Source: JADCRZ01 sp031399065 (lineage in GTDB: Bacteria > Bacteroidota > Bacteroidia > Chitinophagales > Chitinophagaceae). Taken from it: a stretch of 64,000 nt of DNA. The stretch spans positions 13,181-77,180 of the forward strand of contig JANNOM010000025.1 of NCBI GenBank assembly GCA_031399065.1, given 5' to 3'. The notes under the pieces were generated by a model that was not told the origin of the DNA, searched no databases, and saw nothing but the letters and a program-made list of their open reading frames with translations. The number at the start of each line of letters is the position of its first letter. Position 1 is the stretch's first letter. A program made the position numbers and the translations under genes. Shown piece after piece: positions 16,554 through 25,088 of the stretch.

Positions 16554-16862
16554 ATGCGAAACATCACAGTAGAACAATTGAAAGCCCGTATAGATGCCGG
16601 TGAACAGCTGCACATCATCGATGTGCGGGAGCCGGATGAATACGCCGAATACAATATCGGTGCGCAACTGATACCGCTTGGCCGTATACAGGCCATGGAC
16701 GTGGACGAACTGGAAGACCTTAAAAACGAAGAATTGATCATTCATTGCCGTAGCGGCAAAAGAAGCGTGACGGCCGCATTGATGCTGGAGTCTATGGGCT
16801 TTACGGATACGGTAAACGTAGAGGGCGGCGTACTGGCCTGGAAGGAGCGGATCGACCAGTAA
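16554..16862 (+). CDS. Single-domain rhodanese-like protein
   Basis: 102 residues. A complete rhodanese fold with HIIDVREPDEYAEYNI at about 20-35 and the active-site loop HCRSGKRS with Cys65. It likely carries a persulfide in sulfur transfer. Cytoplasmic, no signal peptide. It is the last gene of the ddl-PASTA run and converges on the HxlR regulator with an 8-base gap. Confidence 0.93.
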   Translation: MRNITVEQLKARIDAGEQLHIIDVREPDEYAEYNIGAQLIPLGRIQAMDVDELEDLKNEELIIHCRSGKRSVTAALMLESMGFTDTVNVEGGVLAWKERIDQ

Positions 16863-16870
16863 ACACGCAT

Positions 16871-17329
16871 CTAATGCACTGCTTTTTTCCGTTTATTGAC
16901 AATCTGCTGAGCGTTAGCCTCTGCCCAGTCTGTTAAGATGCCTACCTGCCGGAGCAAGCTATGCCCCAGTTCCGTTAGTTCATATTCCACGCGCGGTGGT
17001 ACTTCTGCAAATACTTTCCTGGTTACAAATCCGTCTTCTTCCAGGTGGCGGAGCGTAACTGTTAGCATACGCTGCGACACATCTCCAATTCCATGCAATA
17101 TTTCGTTGAATCGAAGTTTGCCGCTGCCGCCTAACAACAGAATCGTGAGTACGCTCCATTTGTCCGATATCCTTACCATGATATCGCGCACCGGGCACAC
17201 GCCATTTCGGCTTTCTTTTGCTCTGGCAAAAATTTCTTTATACTTTTTTTCTCCCGCTGTTGCCTGATTATCAACAAGCGTTACTTCCATGTGCCTTAGT
17301 ATGCCCGCTGTACCTTCTTTTTTAGACAT
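16871..17329 (-). CDS. HxlR-family transcriptional regulator
   Basis: 152 residues. A winged-helix domain from about 45: Cys45 in NGVCPVRDIMVRISDKWSV (the family's redox or electrophile-sensing Cys position), then LRFNEILHGIGDVSQRMLTVTLRHLEEDGF and VEYELTELGHSL. The N-terminal ~40 residues are extra to the usual ~110-residue core. Divergent from the NmrA-like reductase gene at 17389 with 59 bases between, so it probably regulates that gene and itself, as in many HxlR/oxidoreductase pairs. Confidence 0.9.
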   Translation of the reverse strand: MSKKEGTAGILRHMEVTLVDNQATAGEKKYKEIFARAKESRNGVCPVRDIMVRISDKWSVLTILLLGGSGKLRFNEILHGIGDVSQRMLTVTLRHLEEDGFVTRKVFAEVPPRVEYELTELGHSLLRQVGILTDWAEANAQQIVNKRKKAVH

Positions 17330-17354
17330 TGGTTATCATTTATCTTTAAGTTCC

Positions 17355-17362
17355 CAAAAGTA
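17355..17362 (-). promoter_or_regulatory. Candidate -7 element for the HxlR gene
   Basis: The minus strand reads TACTTTTG (TAnnTTTG type), 25 bases upstream of the HxlR ATG, within the 59-base divergent region shared with the 17389 gene. A weaker TATCTTTA occurs on the plus strand. No operator palindrome was clear. Confidence 0.35.
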
Positions 17363-17388
17363 ATTAATGGGATTATAAAATAAACATT

Positions 17389-18252
17389 ATGAGCAAAAAA
17401 ATTCTGGTTACCGGTGCTACAGGCACCATAGGCAAGGCCCTGGTAAAGGCATTACAGGCAAAAGGCGCATCATTTAAGGCGGCCGCCCGCGACCTGGAAA
17501 AGGCAAAGAAAGTGTCGGGCCTGACGGACGGGGAAGTCGTTTATTTCGACTTTACCGATATCAATACCTATAAAAATGCCATTGAAGGCATAGACACGGT
17601 ATTCTTACTGGGCCCTCCCGTTACTCTTAACCTGGAACGGCAGATCAATCCCTTCCTTGATTTTATCAAAAGCAATGATATTAAACGGGTTGTATACATA
17701 TCGGCCATGGGTGCGGAGAATATGGGCGACGATCTTGCTTTTCATGCCATCGTGGAAAATAAATTGCAGGAAGATGGATTCGAATATACGATCCTTAAAC
17801 CGTCGTTTTTCGCACAAAACTTTAAGAACTACGAGTGGGAAAACATTACCCAGCGTGGTATAACGTACGTGGTGGCAGGTAAAGGCAAAGCGGGTTTTGT
17901 CGACGTGGAAGATATCGCCGCTGTTGCAGCCGCTGCTTTAACTGAGGATACTCATATTGGTAAAACCTATCACCTTACAGGCCCGGAAACGCTTAGCTAT
18001 TATGAGGCCGCCGACATTTTGTCGGATGTAACGGGTAAAACAATCGTGTACCCCAACCCGACCCCCGAAGAATATACAGGTGCATTAAAAGCGGCCGGAG
18101 CTCCGGATTTTATTGCGAAATACATGATAAACGTATACTCCCTGATAGTCAGGAATGAGGCGGATATTACGACGGACGATGTGGAAAGAGTGACAGGTAA
18201 AAAACCCACCGGGTTGAAAGAGGTATTACTCCGGGACTTTGCCAACAACTGA
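17389..18252 (+). CDS. NmrA-like NAD(P)-binding oxidoreductase
   Basis: 287 residues. Rossmann start KILVTGATGTIGKALVKAL with the GATGxxG motif of atypical SDRs. Later YISAMGAE replaces the usual catalytic region, as in NmrA/AzoB-like and quinone-reductase-like members. Probably binds NADPH and reduces a quinone or related electrophile. The divergent HxlR regulator supports a stress-inducible role. A perfect hairpin terminator follows at 18297-18328. Confidence 0.88.
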   Translation: MSKKILVTGATGTIGKALVKALQAKGASFKAAARDLEKAKKVSGLTDGEVVYFDFTDINTYKNAIEGIDTVFLLGPPVTLNLERQINPFLDFIKSNDIKRVVYISAMGAENMGDDLAFHAIVENKLQEDGFEYTILKPSFFAQNFKNYEWENITQRGITYVVAGKGKAGFVDVEDIAAVAAAALTEDTHIGKTYHLTGPETLSYYEAADILSDVTGKTIVYPNPTPEEYTGALKAAGAPDFIAKYMINVYSLIVRNEADITTDDVERVTGKKPTGLKEVLLRDFANN

Positions 18253-18296
18253 TGCGTGTTATTCACCCGCGATAATATATCCGCGGCAGCATACTA

Positions 18297-18328
18297 TTCT
18301 TTGCCGGCCAACATGGGCCGGCAAAGAA
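18297..18328 (+). terminator. Strong intrinsic terminator
   Basis: A perfect 13-bp stem, TTCTTTGCCGGCC (18297-18309) with GGCCGGCAAAGAA (18316-18328), around a 6-base loop and followed by TTTT. It ends the 17389-18252 transcript and insulates dps. Confidence 0.85.
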
Positions 18329-18385
18329 TTTTAAGCGATTTATGCCGGCTTAACCTATTTTTGGCGTCTGTAAAATATAAGCACC

Positions 18386-18859
18386 ATGAAAGTCAATATA
18401 GGCATTACCGAAGAAAAAAGAGCCACTGTTTCCGGCGAACTCGCCAAACTACTGGCAGATGAATACGTGTTATATACTAAAACACGCAACGCGCATTGGA
18501 ACGTAGAAGGCTCCGACTTCCATGCCATGCATGTATTTTTCGAATCTCAGTACGACCAACTCGATGAGATCATGGACAGCGTGGCCGAACGCATCCGTAC
18601 CCTGGGTCATTATGCACCTGCCACCCTCAAAAATTTCCTGGCACTAACGCACCTCACAGAATACAGCGAAAGAACCAATGACAGTGCGGGCTTTATCAAA
18701 GAACTTCTGGGCGATCATGAAGCCATTATCGAATTTATAAGGGGTAATGTCAATCCATTTGCTAACGACTACAACGACCAGGGAACCAGTGATTTCGTAA
18801 CAGGCCTTATGGAAGAGCACGAAAAAATGGCCTGGATGCTGCGTGCCCATTTCAGATAG
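18386..18859 (+). CDS. dps: Dps-family ferritin-like DNA starvation protein
   Basis: 157 residues, all helical. Dps ferroxidase ligands are visible in KTRNAHWNVEGSDFHAMHVFFESQYDQLDEIMDSVAERI at about residues 33-70 (His, Asp and Glu of the inter-subunit site), and the C-terminus LMEEHEKMAWMLRAH fits the family. It forms a 12-mer that oxidises and stores iron and protects DNA. The start ATG 18386 follows the terminator of the previous gene. Confidence 0.95.
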   Translation: MKVNIGITEEKRATVSGELAKLLADEYVLYTKTRNAHWNVEGSDFHAMHVFFESQYDQLDEIMDSVAERIRTLGHYAPATLKNFLALTHLTEYSERTNDSAGFIKELLGDHEAIIEFIRGNVNPFANDYNDQGTSDFVTGLMEEHEKMAWMLRAHFR

Positions 18860-19193
18860 ATTATTTATTTATATATATAGATTTATTTGGATTTCATGAT
18901 TTATTTATAGCTTTGAGAAACTTTCCGCTGTAAACTATACCAAAACGACCGTACTCAACTTTTAAAACAGGTGTTTGTCATATTTAATAAAATCATTCGA
19001 TCGCGATGGCGATTTAGAAATGATAATATTATGACATTAGTGTAACCGGAACTACGCATATTAAGATGGACGATATATAACTTATGGTAATGACTCTTTA
19101 AGTCTACCACATATATAAGTTATCAATTTGTTAATCTGCGTTTCAACATGGAGATATCTAAAAGAACTTCTTTTGCAAAAATCAAACTAAGAT
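18860..19193. promoter_or_regulatory. Long leader region of the TonB-dependent receptor
   Basis: 334 AT-rich bases without a coding frame. TTTG (18886-18889) followed after 18 bases by TAGCTTTG (18908-18915) resembles a Bacteroidota promoter and would leave a leader of about 270 bases before the receptor ATG. The spacing is one base short of the usual range, and no riboswitch was recognised. Confidence 0.35.
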
Positions 19194-22100
19194 ATGCTTA
19201 AAATTATAATCCGAATTTTCGTTGTGATATTGTTATGCGTGCCCGGTGCGTCGGCGCAGGTAACGACGAGTAGTATGAGTGGTTTTGTAAAATCGGTTTC
19301 AGGGGAGGCTTTGGCTGGTGCAAGCGTTACTGCCACGCATGTACCCACAGGAAGCATTTATAAAACACAAACGAGTAAAAATGGTACTTATAGTTTGGAT
19401 AATATTAATCCCGGAGGACCTTATGTTGTAGAAGTCAGTTATGTGGGATTATCTACTCAAAAAAAATCAGAAATTTACCTGGTATTAGGAGAAACATTTA
19501 AAAACGACTTTTCTATTTCCCAAAGTGCAACAGATCTTGCGGAAGTGATAGTAAGTGCTCCCACAAAACCAGACCCGGGCAAGGGCGGTACTTCAACAAC
19601 CATTAGCCGGGAACGAATTGAAACGATGCCAACCGTAGGAAGAACCCTGACAGATTATTTAAGGGCAACTCCCCAGTTGAAACTTGCAAGTGGCGGTTTT
19701 GCTACCAATGAAGGTGGATTTTCACTGGGTGGACAAAATGTACGGTTTAATTCTTTTTATGTAGATGGTGCTGTGAGTAACGATGTATTCGGTTTGGCCT
19801 ATTCGGGAACGAATGGAGGACAGTCGAGCGTTTCTCCATTATCCATCGATGCGATAGATCAATTGCAGGTAATACTATCGCCGTACGATGCCTCAATAGG
19901 CAACTTTACTGGCGGGGCTATAAATGCCATTACCAAATCGGGAACCAATGATGTACATGGCTCTGCATATTATATATTCAGGAACCAGAATATGGCAGGC
20001 AAAACGCCTATCGGAAATAAAGATGCTGCTACCAAATTAAATAAGTTTAGTAACAAAACCTTTGGTGCTACTGTTGGTGGCCCCATCATCAAGAACAAAC
20101 TGTTTTACTTTATCAGCGTTGAACTGCAAAGAGATGAAACGCCTAATCCTGTTGATACCAGTACTTACCAGGGAGACAATCCTTCGGCTTTTGAAAGTTT
20201 ACGTCAGGCGATCATTGCAAAAGGTGGCGGCTATGATCCGGGAGGCATTTTTGACAGTAAAACGGAACTTACCTCAGACAAAGTGGTGGTGAAACTGGAT
20301 TGGAATGCAAATCCCAAAAATAAAGTTTCCGCCAGTTACCGCTACACCGGTGGAGACCGCAAACTTGCCTTCGCAAGCACTCCTACAGAGATAGATTTTT
20401 CCAACTATGGTTATCAATTTCCTACAACAACTCATTCGGCATCACTTGAGTTGAAAACAACCATAGGGAATAGTTCCAGCAACAGGCTGCTTGCTACATT
20501 TACGGACGTAAAAGATGACAGGGGCCCATTAGGTTCTACTCCCTTTCCTAACGTACAAATTTTTGACGGAAGAGGTAGTTTCAGATTTGGTACCGAGTCT
20601 AACTCCACCTTTAATTATCTTAAACAAAGCACGTATAATTTATCCGACCAGTTTAAATTTACCAAAGGTATACACACATTTACTACAGGCTTTGAAGCTG
20701 AATATTATAAGGCATTCAACTCATTCATCTCAAACACAACCGGCTCGTATCAATACGATAGCGTAGCCGCATTTATCAGAGACCTTAAACCCAGGCAGTA
20801 TACGGTCGGATTTCCTTTATTAGGATCAAATGACGAAACATCCACCGATGCCGCAGCTAAATTTAATGTCTTTCGCGGAGCCATCTTTTTAAATGATGAA
20901 ATTAAAGTGAATCCCCGTTTGTCTTTCTCAGTGGGAATACGGGCAGATTATAACAAGTTTATAACTAAACCAATTGTCGATCAGTTTGCCGTCGATTCTG
21001 CGTTGCCTAAGTTTGCCCAATATTACGACCTTAAAGGTGGCGTTCCGGGAAAGATGGCGACGGTGCCGGTATCTATTTCTCCAAGAATAGGATTTACGTA
21101 TAAAGTTCCCAAACAAGGGTTGGTATTCCGTGGGGGTGCAGGTTTGTTTACCGGTCGTATTCCAATGGTTTGGCCTGGGGGAATTTACAATAATAACGGT
21201 ATTTCTTCAGGAAGCTATGTGCTGAGTGCAAGCACTAATACCGCGTTGTGGAACCAGGATAGGGTTCGCTTCAGAACAACGCCCTATTCAGCCAGTGAAG
21301 TGGGTGTTACTACCAATAATGTTAAAGGGCAACTTAATATCATCTCCAAAGAATTCAAAGTGCCAAAAGTGTTTCGTACCTCGTTAGCCGTGGATAAAAA
21401 CTTCGGTCAGGGATGGTCTGTTACCGTTGAGGGGATGTATACTAAAAACATCAACGAAATATTCTACCAAAACATAAATCTGTTACCACCCACTTTGCGA
21501 TCTGCTGGTCCGGATAATCGCACAGTGTATGGTACGCTTGCTTCAACTTCCAACACCATTCCTATCAGAAGCAATGGTACTAATCCTTACAGCAGTGGCG
21601 CTTTCTTGCTCACTAATTTAGATAGCACGAAAGGATATTCATATAACCTGACTTTTATACTTAATAAGACAACCAGGACTGGATTCAGCTTTTACGGAAG
21701 CTATAATTATGGTATTTCTTACGTTGTAAATGAGTCTCAAAGTTCAACAACCAACAGTCAGTGGGGCAGCCAGGAAAGTATTAACGGCAGAAATTATATT
21801 ACCAGGAGTATATCTGACAATAGCGCTGAACACCGGGTGTTTGCTTTCGTTAGTAAAAAATTCACTTACGCTAATGGAAATTTAGCCACCACATTAGGGT
21901 TCACTTATAATGGCCAGTCAGGATCGCCCTATAGTTTTGTTTACAACGGACAAGCAGTAAGAGATGGACAGAACTTCCAGGATTTGATATTTGTACCGAC
22001 TGCACAGCAACTTACCGCTTCCACATTTACAACCATAACTCCTCTTACACCAGGCGGACCAACGTACACACCTGACCAGCAAAAAGCTGCATTGGAATCG

Positions 22101-22484
22101 TATATTCAAAACGACGACTACCTCAAAACGCGGAGAGGTCAGTACGCAGAAAGAAATGCGTCCAGGCTTCCGTTCACTAATGTAGTGGATATGAGACTTG
22201 CACAGGATTTCTCCATGAAATTTGGAAGCAAGAGGTATGCTTTCCAGGTTATTTACAGCATGTTTAATTTTGGCAACTTCCTGAATCGTGATTGGGGACA
22301 TCAGTACTTTGTGGCAAGCGACCAGGCTCCTGCCGCCATAAACGTTAGTTATGCCCCGGGAACGCTTAATCCGCGGTACCAGTTTAATCCAACAACTGTT
22401 GCTCCCGGAAGTATCACTACTACTACAACTCCAACCTATGCGTCAAGATGGACAAGCCAGCTTGAGTTGAGAGTACGGTTTTAA
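19194..22484 (+). CDS. TonB-dependent receptor with carboxypeptidase-regulatory domain (Oar-like)
   Basis: 1096 residues. Signal peptide to about residue 21 (cleavage after GASA). A CarboxypepD_reg-type beta-sandwich at about 27-112 (GFVKSVSGEALAGASVTATH), then the plug domain at about 130-250 (SLGGQNVRFNSFYVDGA; IDQLQVILSPYDASIGNFTGGAINAITKSGTN) and the outer-membrane beta-barrel ending in LELRVRF. This is the Oar-like class rather than a SusC, and no SusD partner follows. It imports an unknown ligand across the outer membrane with TonB energy. It is a single-gene transcript with a strong terminator. Confidence 0.92.
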   Translation: MLKIIIRIFVVILLCVPGASAQVTTSSMSGFVKSVSGEALAGASVTATHVPTGSIYKTQTSKNGTYSLDNINPGGPYVVEVSYVGLSTQKKSEIYLVLGETFKNDFSISQSATDLAEVIVSAPTKPDPGKGGTSTTISRERIETMPTVGRTLTDYLRATPQLKLASGGFATNEGGFSLGGQNVRFNSFYVDGAVSNDVFGLAYSGTNGGQSSVSPLSIDAIDQLQVILSPYDASIGNFTGGAINAITKSGTNDVHGSAYYIFRNQNMAGKTPIGNKDAATKLNKFSNKTFGATVGGPIIKNKLFYFISVELQRDETPNPVDTSTYQGDNPSAFESLRQAIIAKGGGYDPGGIFDSKTELTSDKVVVKLDWNANPKNKVSASYRYTGGDRKLAFASTPTEIDFSNYGYQFPTTTHSASLELKTTIGNSSSNRLLATFTDVKDDRGPLGSTPFPNVQIFDGRGSFRFGTESNSTFNYLKQSTYNLSDQFKFTKGIHTFTTGFEAEYYKAFNSFISNTTGSYQYDSVAAFIRDLKPRQYTVGFPLLGSNDETSTDAAAKFNVFRGAIFLNDEIKVNPRLSFSVGIRADYNKFITKPIVDQFAVDSALPKFAQYYDLKGGVPGKMATVPVSISPRIGFTYKVPKQGLVFRGGAGLFTGRIPMVWPGGIYNNNGISSGSYVLSASTNTALWNQDRVRFRTTPYSASEVGVTTNNVKGQLNIISKEFKVPKVFRTSLAVDKNFGQGWSVTVEGMYTKNINEIFYQNINLLPPTLRSAGPDNRTVYGTLASTSNTIPIRSNGTNPYSSGAFLLTNLDSTKGYSYNLTFILNKTTRTGFSFYGSYNYGISYVVNESQSSTTNSQWGSQESINGRNYITRSISDNSAEHRVFAFVSKKFTYANGNLATTLGFTYNGQSGSPYSFVYNGQAVRDGQNFQDLIFVPTAQQLTASTFTTITPLTPGGPTYTPDQQKAALESYIQNDDYLKTRRGQYAERNASRLPFTNVVDMRLAQDFSMKFGSKRYAFQVIYSMFNFGNFLNRDWGHQYFVASDQAPAAINVSYAPGTLNPRYQFNPTTVAPGSITTTTTPTYASRWTSQLELRVRF

Positions 22485-22504
22485 TCTAATACACATTGTT
22501 TACA

Positions 22505-22541
22505 AAGGAGGCCGCTTCAATTAGTTTGAAGTGGCCTCCTT
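22505..22541 (+). terminator. Intrinsic terminator of the TonB receptor gene
   Basis: Arms AAGGAGGCCGCTTCAA (22505-22520) and TTGAAGTGGCCTCCTT (22526-22541) pair over 16 bp with one G-T pair, 21 bases after the receptor stop. Confidence 0.8.
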
Positions 22542-22744
22542 CGTTGGTTGAATAATTAAAAAATTTTCTTTATAAAAGAGATTGGTTTCTTTCAATTCGC
22601 TATTGATTTACCCTTCCTTGTTTGCTAAGAATTATTATGAATATTATTATAATCCATAGGTCGGATGGATCAAGATCTTTTGCGCATAGAAATGGCCTAG
22701 CAGCATATTTGAGGATAAAATGGAATGATGGGTCTTTAAATCAT

Positions 22745-23560
22745 TTATGTAAATATTGTGTTCAGCAACCCCGCCAACCTTATCCCCCCTTTCAGCAATT
22801 GCTCATTCAATGTATCCACATGATCAAAATTATAACGATAGCCCAGTTTAGGATCCGTCTGTTTTATTTCGCGGTATAATTTTTCAGTAATGCTATAACT
22901 GTCGATGATCCATTCGCTGACAGGTTGCTGCTTCCATTTGACGGTGTTTTCTTTAGACGGGAAATTGATGGCTTTTGCGTACTCCGTATAACTTAGTTGC
23001 TGGTATTCGATCAGGTGTTCGTCCCATACCCGGTGCAGGTTGCTCGGCTCGTTGAACCAGGTTACCCGGAGGCGGTTGCCGCCCAGGTCTTCCGGGCGGG
23101 CGGTGTGCATAGGCTGATTCAGGTCGCCGGCTATATGTATCAATAGCTTCAGGTAGATGCGCTTTTTCTCCGGGCCAAGATCTTTTTTCTTTAACTCACT
23201 TACCAGGAAATTTACGCGGGTGTAGGCGTTTACCAGCGTGTCGTTTTGGAGATAATCGCTAATTTGCTCCGGTGTAAGTCCGGCCTTCAGGTTGATGTAG
23301 TGCCAGGGGTCTACATATTTATAAGCGGAATCCGATTTAATAAAATCGCCCCAATTACTGGCCATGGCCAGCGATTCATTTCCCAGGATGGCTTTGATGT
23401 TTTTAGCTGCCCTGGGAGACAGGTAAAGGGAGGCGATTTCTCCCACTATCCGGTGCCCCAGCATTCCCCAGGCCATAGATTGCAGGGGAAGGTAAAAAAG
23501 ACAGGCGGTAATGATGATCTTCCTGAGGGAGAAAGCGTAAAGAAGATGGCGTGTCATCAT
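22745..23560 (-). CDS. S1/P1-family nuclease
   Basis: 271 residues with a signal peptide ending at about residue 30. The mature protein would start with Trp31 in WGMLGHRIVGEIA, the Zn-binding N-terminus of S1/P1 nucleases. Further zinc ligands are expected in DPWHYINL, HIAGDLNQPMHTA and the LHRVWDEHLI motif, all present. It is a periplasmic or secreted single-strand nuclease, probably for nucleic-acid scavenging. Two adjacent ATGs (23560, 23557) are possible starts. It converges on the TonB receptor gene with a terminator between. Confidence 0.93.
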   Translation of the reverse strand: MMTRHLLYAFSLRKIIITACLFYLPLQSMAWGMLGHRIVGEIASLYLSPRAAKNIKAILGNESLAMASNWGDFIKSDSAYKYVDPWHYINLKAGLTPEQISDYLQNDTLVNAYTRVNFLVSELKKKDLGPEKKRIYLKLLIHIAGDLNQPMHTARPEDLGGNRLRVTWFNEPSNLHRVWDEHLIEYQQLSYTEYAKAINFPSKENTVKWKQQPVSEWIIDSYSITEKLYREIKQTDPKLGYRYNFDHVDTLNEQLLKGGIRLAGLLNTIFT

Positions 23561-23752
23561 AATAATAAAAATTTATATGTTATCAGGTCAAATTTCCGCT
23601 TTATTGGCCTGCATGCCGGTTATAAAGTATTAAATAACCGTTAAAACAACCTTATAGGAAAATTGAGCAGACAAGTTTCGATATATTCGGATTAAGAACT
23701 TTATTTTTGAATAGTTGATACGCAAGGTAGTTTAATCAAACGGATACTATTC

Positions 23753-24355
23753 ATGATTTGGTACGAAGATGAAGTGAAAAGGTTGGAGCAGGAAAAAAGT
23801 AAGTTGTCATATATACCCAAAACAGTTTTTTACGGGAGTTCTTCCATTAATTTATGGCCCGATCTGTATGCTAATTTCAGGGCCTTCGACCCCATTAACC
23901 TGGGCTTCGGGGGCTCTACCCTGGAATCCTGTGTTTGGTATTTCGACCGCATAATGGCCGGGTTGCAGCCGGAACATATTGTATGTTATGCAGGCGACAA
24001 CGACCTGGGTGATGGTAAAAAAGCCGAGGAAGTAGTGCAGTATTTTAAACAACTCATGAACCTTGTCGCCAAAAAATTTCCGGGTTCCCGGGTTTCTTTT
24101 ATATCCATTAAACCGAGTGCGGCAAGATGGCATTTGATAGACCAGATACGTATCACCAACCGGTGCATTGATGAACTGCTGCAGAAAGCCGGTGATGGAT
24201 ATTATTATGTAAATATTTATGACAGGATGCTGGATAGCAGCGGGAAGCCGGTGGGCGAACTGTTGCAGCCGGACGGATTGCATCTAAGCGCGAAAGGGTA
24301 TGCGCTATGGCAGGAAATAGTTTTAACACATCTTCATGAAACGAGAGTATCTTAA
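23753..24355 (+). CDS. SGNH/GDSL-type hydrolase
   Basis: 200 residues, no signal peptide. Block I is TVFYGSSSINLW (nucleophile Ser at about 29-30), block II the Gly of LGFGGSTLE, block III AGDNDLGDG, and block V DGLHLSAKGY with the Asp-x-x-His pair. These are the four SGNH blocks. An esterase or deacylase; substrate unknown. The end overlaps the next hydrolase gene by 20 bases, so the two are probably co-translated. A TATTTTTG element at 23702-23709 may be its promoter. Confidence 0.9.
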   Translation: MIWYEDEVKRLEQEKSKLSYIPKTVFYGSSSINLWPDLYANFRAFDPINLGFGGSTLESCVWYFDRIMAGLQPEHIVCYAGDNDLGDGKKAEEVVQYFKQLMNLVAKKFPGSRVSFISIKPSAARWHLIDQIRITNRCIDELLQKAGDGYYYVNIYDRMLDSSGKPVGELLQPDGLHLSAKGYALWQEIVLTHLHETRVS

Positions 24356-25061
24356 ATTCAGGAGTGCGGCTCTGGAGAGAGACATGGAATTGCTGGTGTT
24401 TGGTGACGCCGGTGATGCCGTTATATTTTTCCCTACCCGTACCGCCCGTTTTTATGATTATGAAGACTGGAGAATAATGGAGGCCCTGGCTTCTAAAATT
24501 GATGCCCGCCAACTGCAGGTATACTGCGTGGACAGTGTAGACGTGGAGAGTTTCTATGCACAGGTGCCCCCGGAGGAAAAAATAAAACGACACCTGCAGT
24601 ATGAAAAATACATTCTCGATGAAGTAATACCGGTTATCAGAAAAAAAAATCCAGGGGCGCGTATTGCGGTTGCGGGCTGCAGCCTGGGAGGATATCATGC
24701 AGTCAATATCGCTTTTAAGTATCCCGGCTACTTTTATAAAATAGTGGCCATGAGTTCGAGGTACGATCTGACCATCTCGACGGACAAATTTCCCGACCTG
24801 CTGGATGGAGTGAGTGACGAAGCGGTTTATTATAATATGCCCAGCATGTATATGCCCAACCTGGATGACAGTCATTTCCTGGACAAGATCCGTAAACTGG
24901 ATATCACTATCGTGATAGGGCGGGAGGATCCTTTTTATGAAAACAATGTGCAGTTCAGCGATGTACTGAAGAAAAAGAAGATCAACCATCAATTTTATGT
25001 ATGGGATGAAGAAGCCCACCGGCCAAGGTTCTGGCGGGCTATGGTTAAATGGTATTTGTAA
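24336..25061 (+). CDS. Esterase-like alpha/beta hydrolase
   Basis: 241 residues. Nucleophile elbow AGCSLGGYHA with Ser116; a later IGREDPF loop carries the acid and EEAHRP the His. No signal peptide. The layout fits the putative esterase/YbbA-like family of Bacteroidota. It overlaps the SGNH hydrolase by 20 bases and precedes an FAD oxidoreductase by 27 bases. A joint role, such as stripping acyl groups from a sugar or natural product, is inference. Confidence 0.85.
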   Translation: MKREYLKFRSAALERDMELLVFGDAGDAVIFFPTRTARFYDYEDWRIMEALASKIDARQLQVYCVDSVDVESFYAQVPPEEKIKRHLQYEKYILDEVIPVIRKKNPGARIAVAGCSLGGYHAVNIAFKYPGYFYKIVAMSSRYDLTISTDKFPDLLDGVSDEAVYYNMPSMYMPNLDDSHFLDKIRKLDITIVIGREDPFYENNVQFSDVLKKKKINHQFYVWDEEAHRPRFWRAMVKWYL

Positions 25062-25088
25062 ACTTCCTGATGTCATTATTATAATTGT

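Noticed and set aside
22622..22879. 85-codon plus-strand frame after the TonB receptor
   Set aside because: Its second half is antisense to the S1/P1 nuclease and the first half matches no family.
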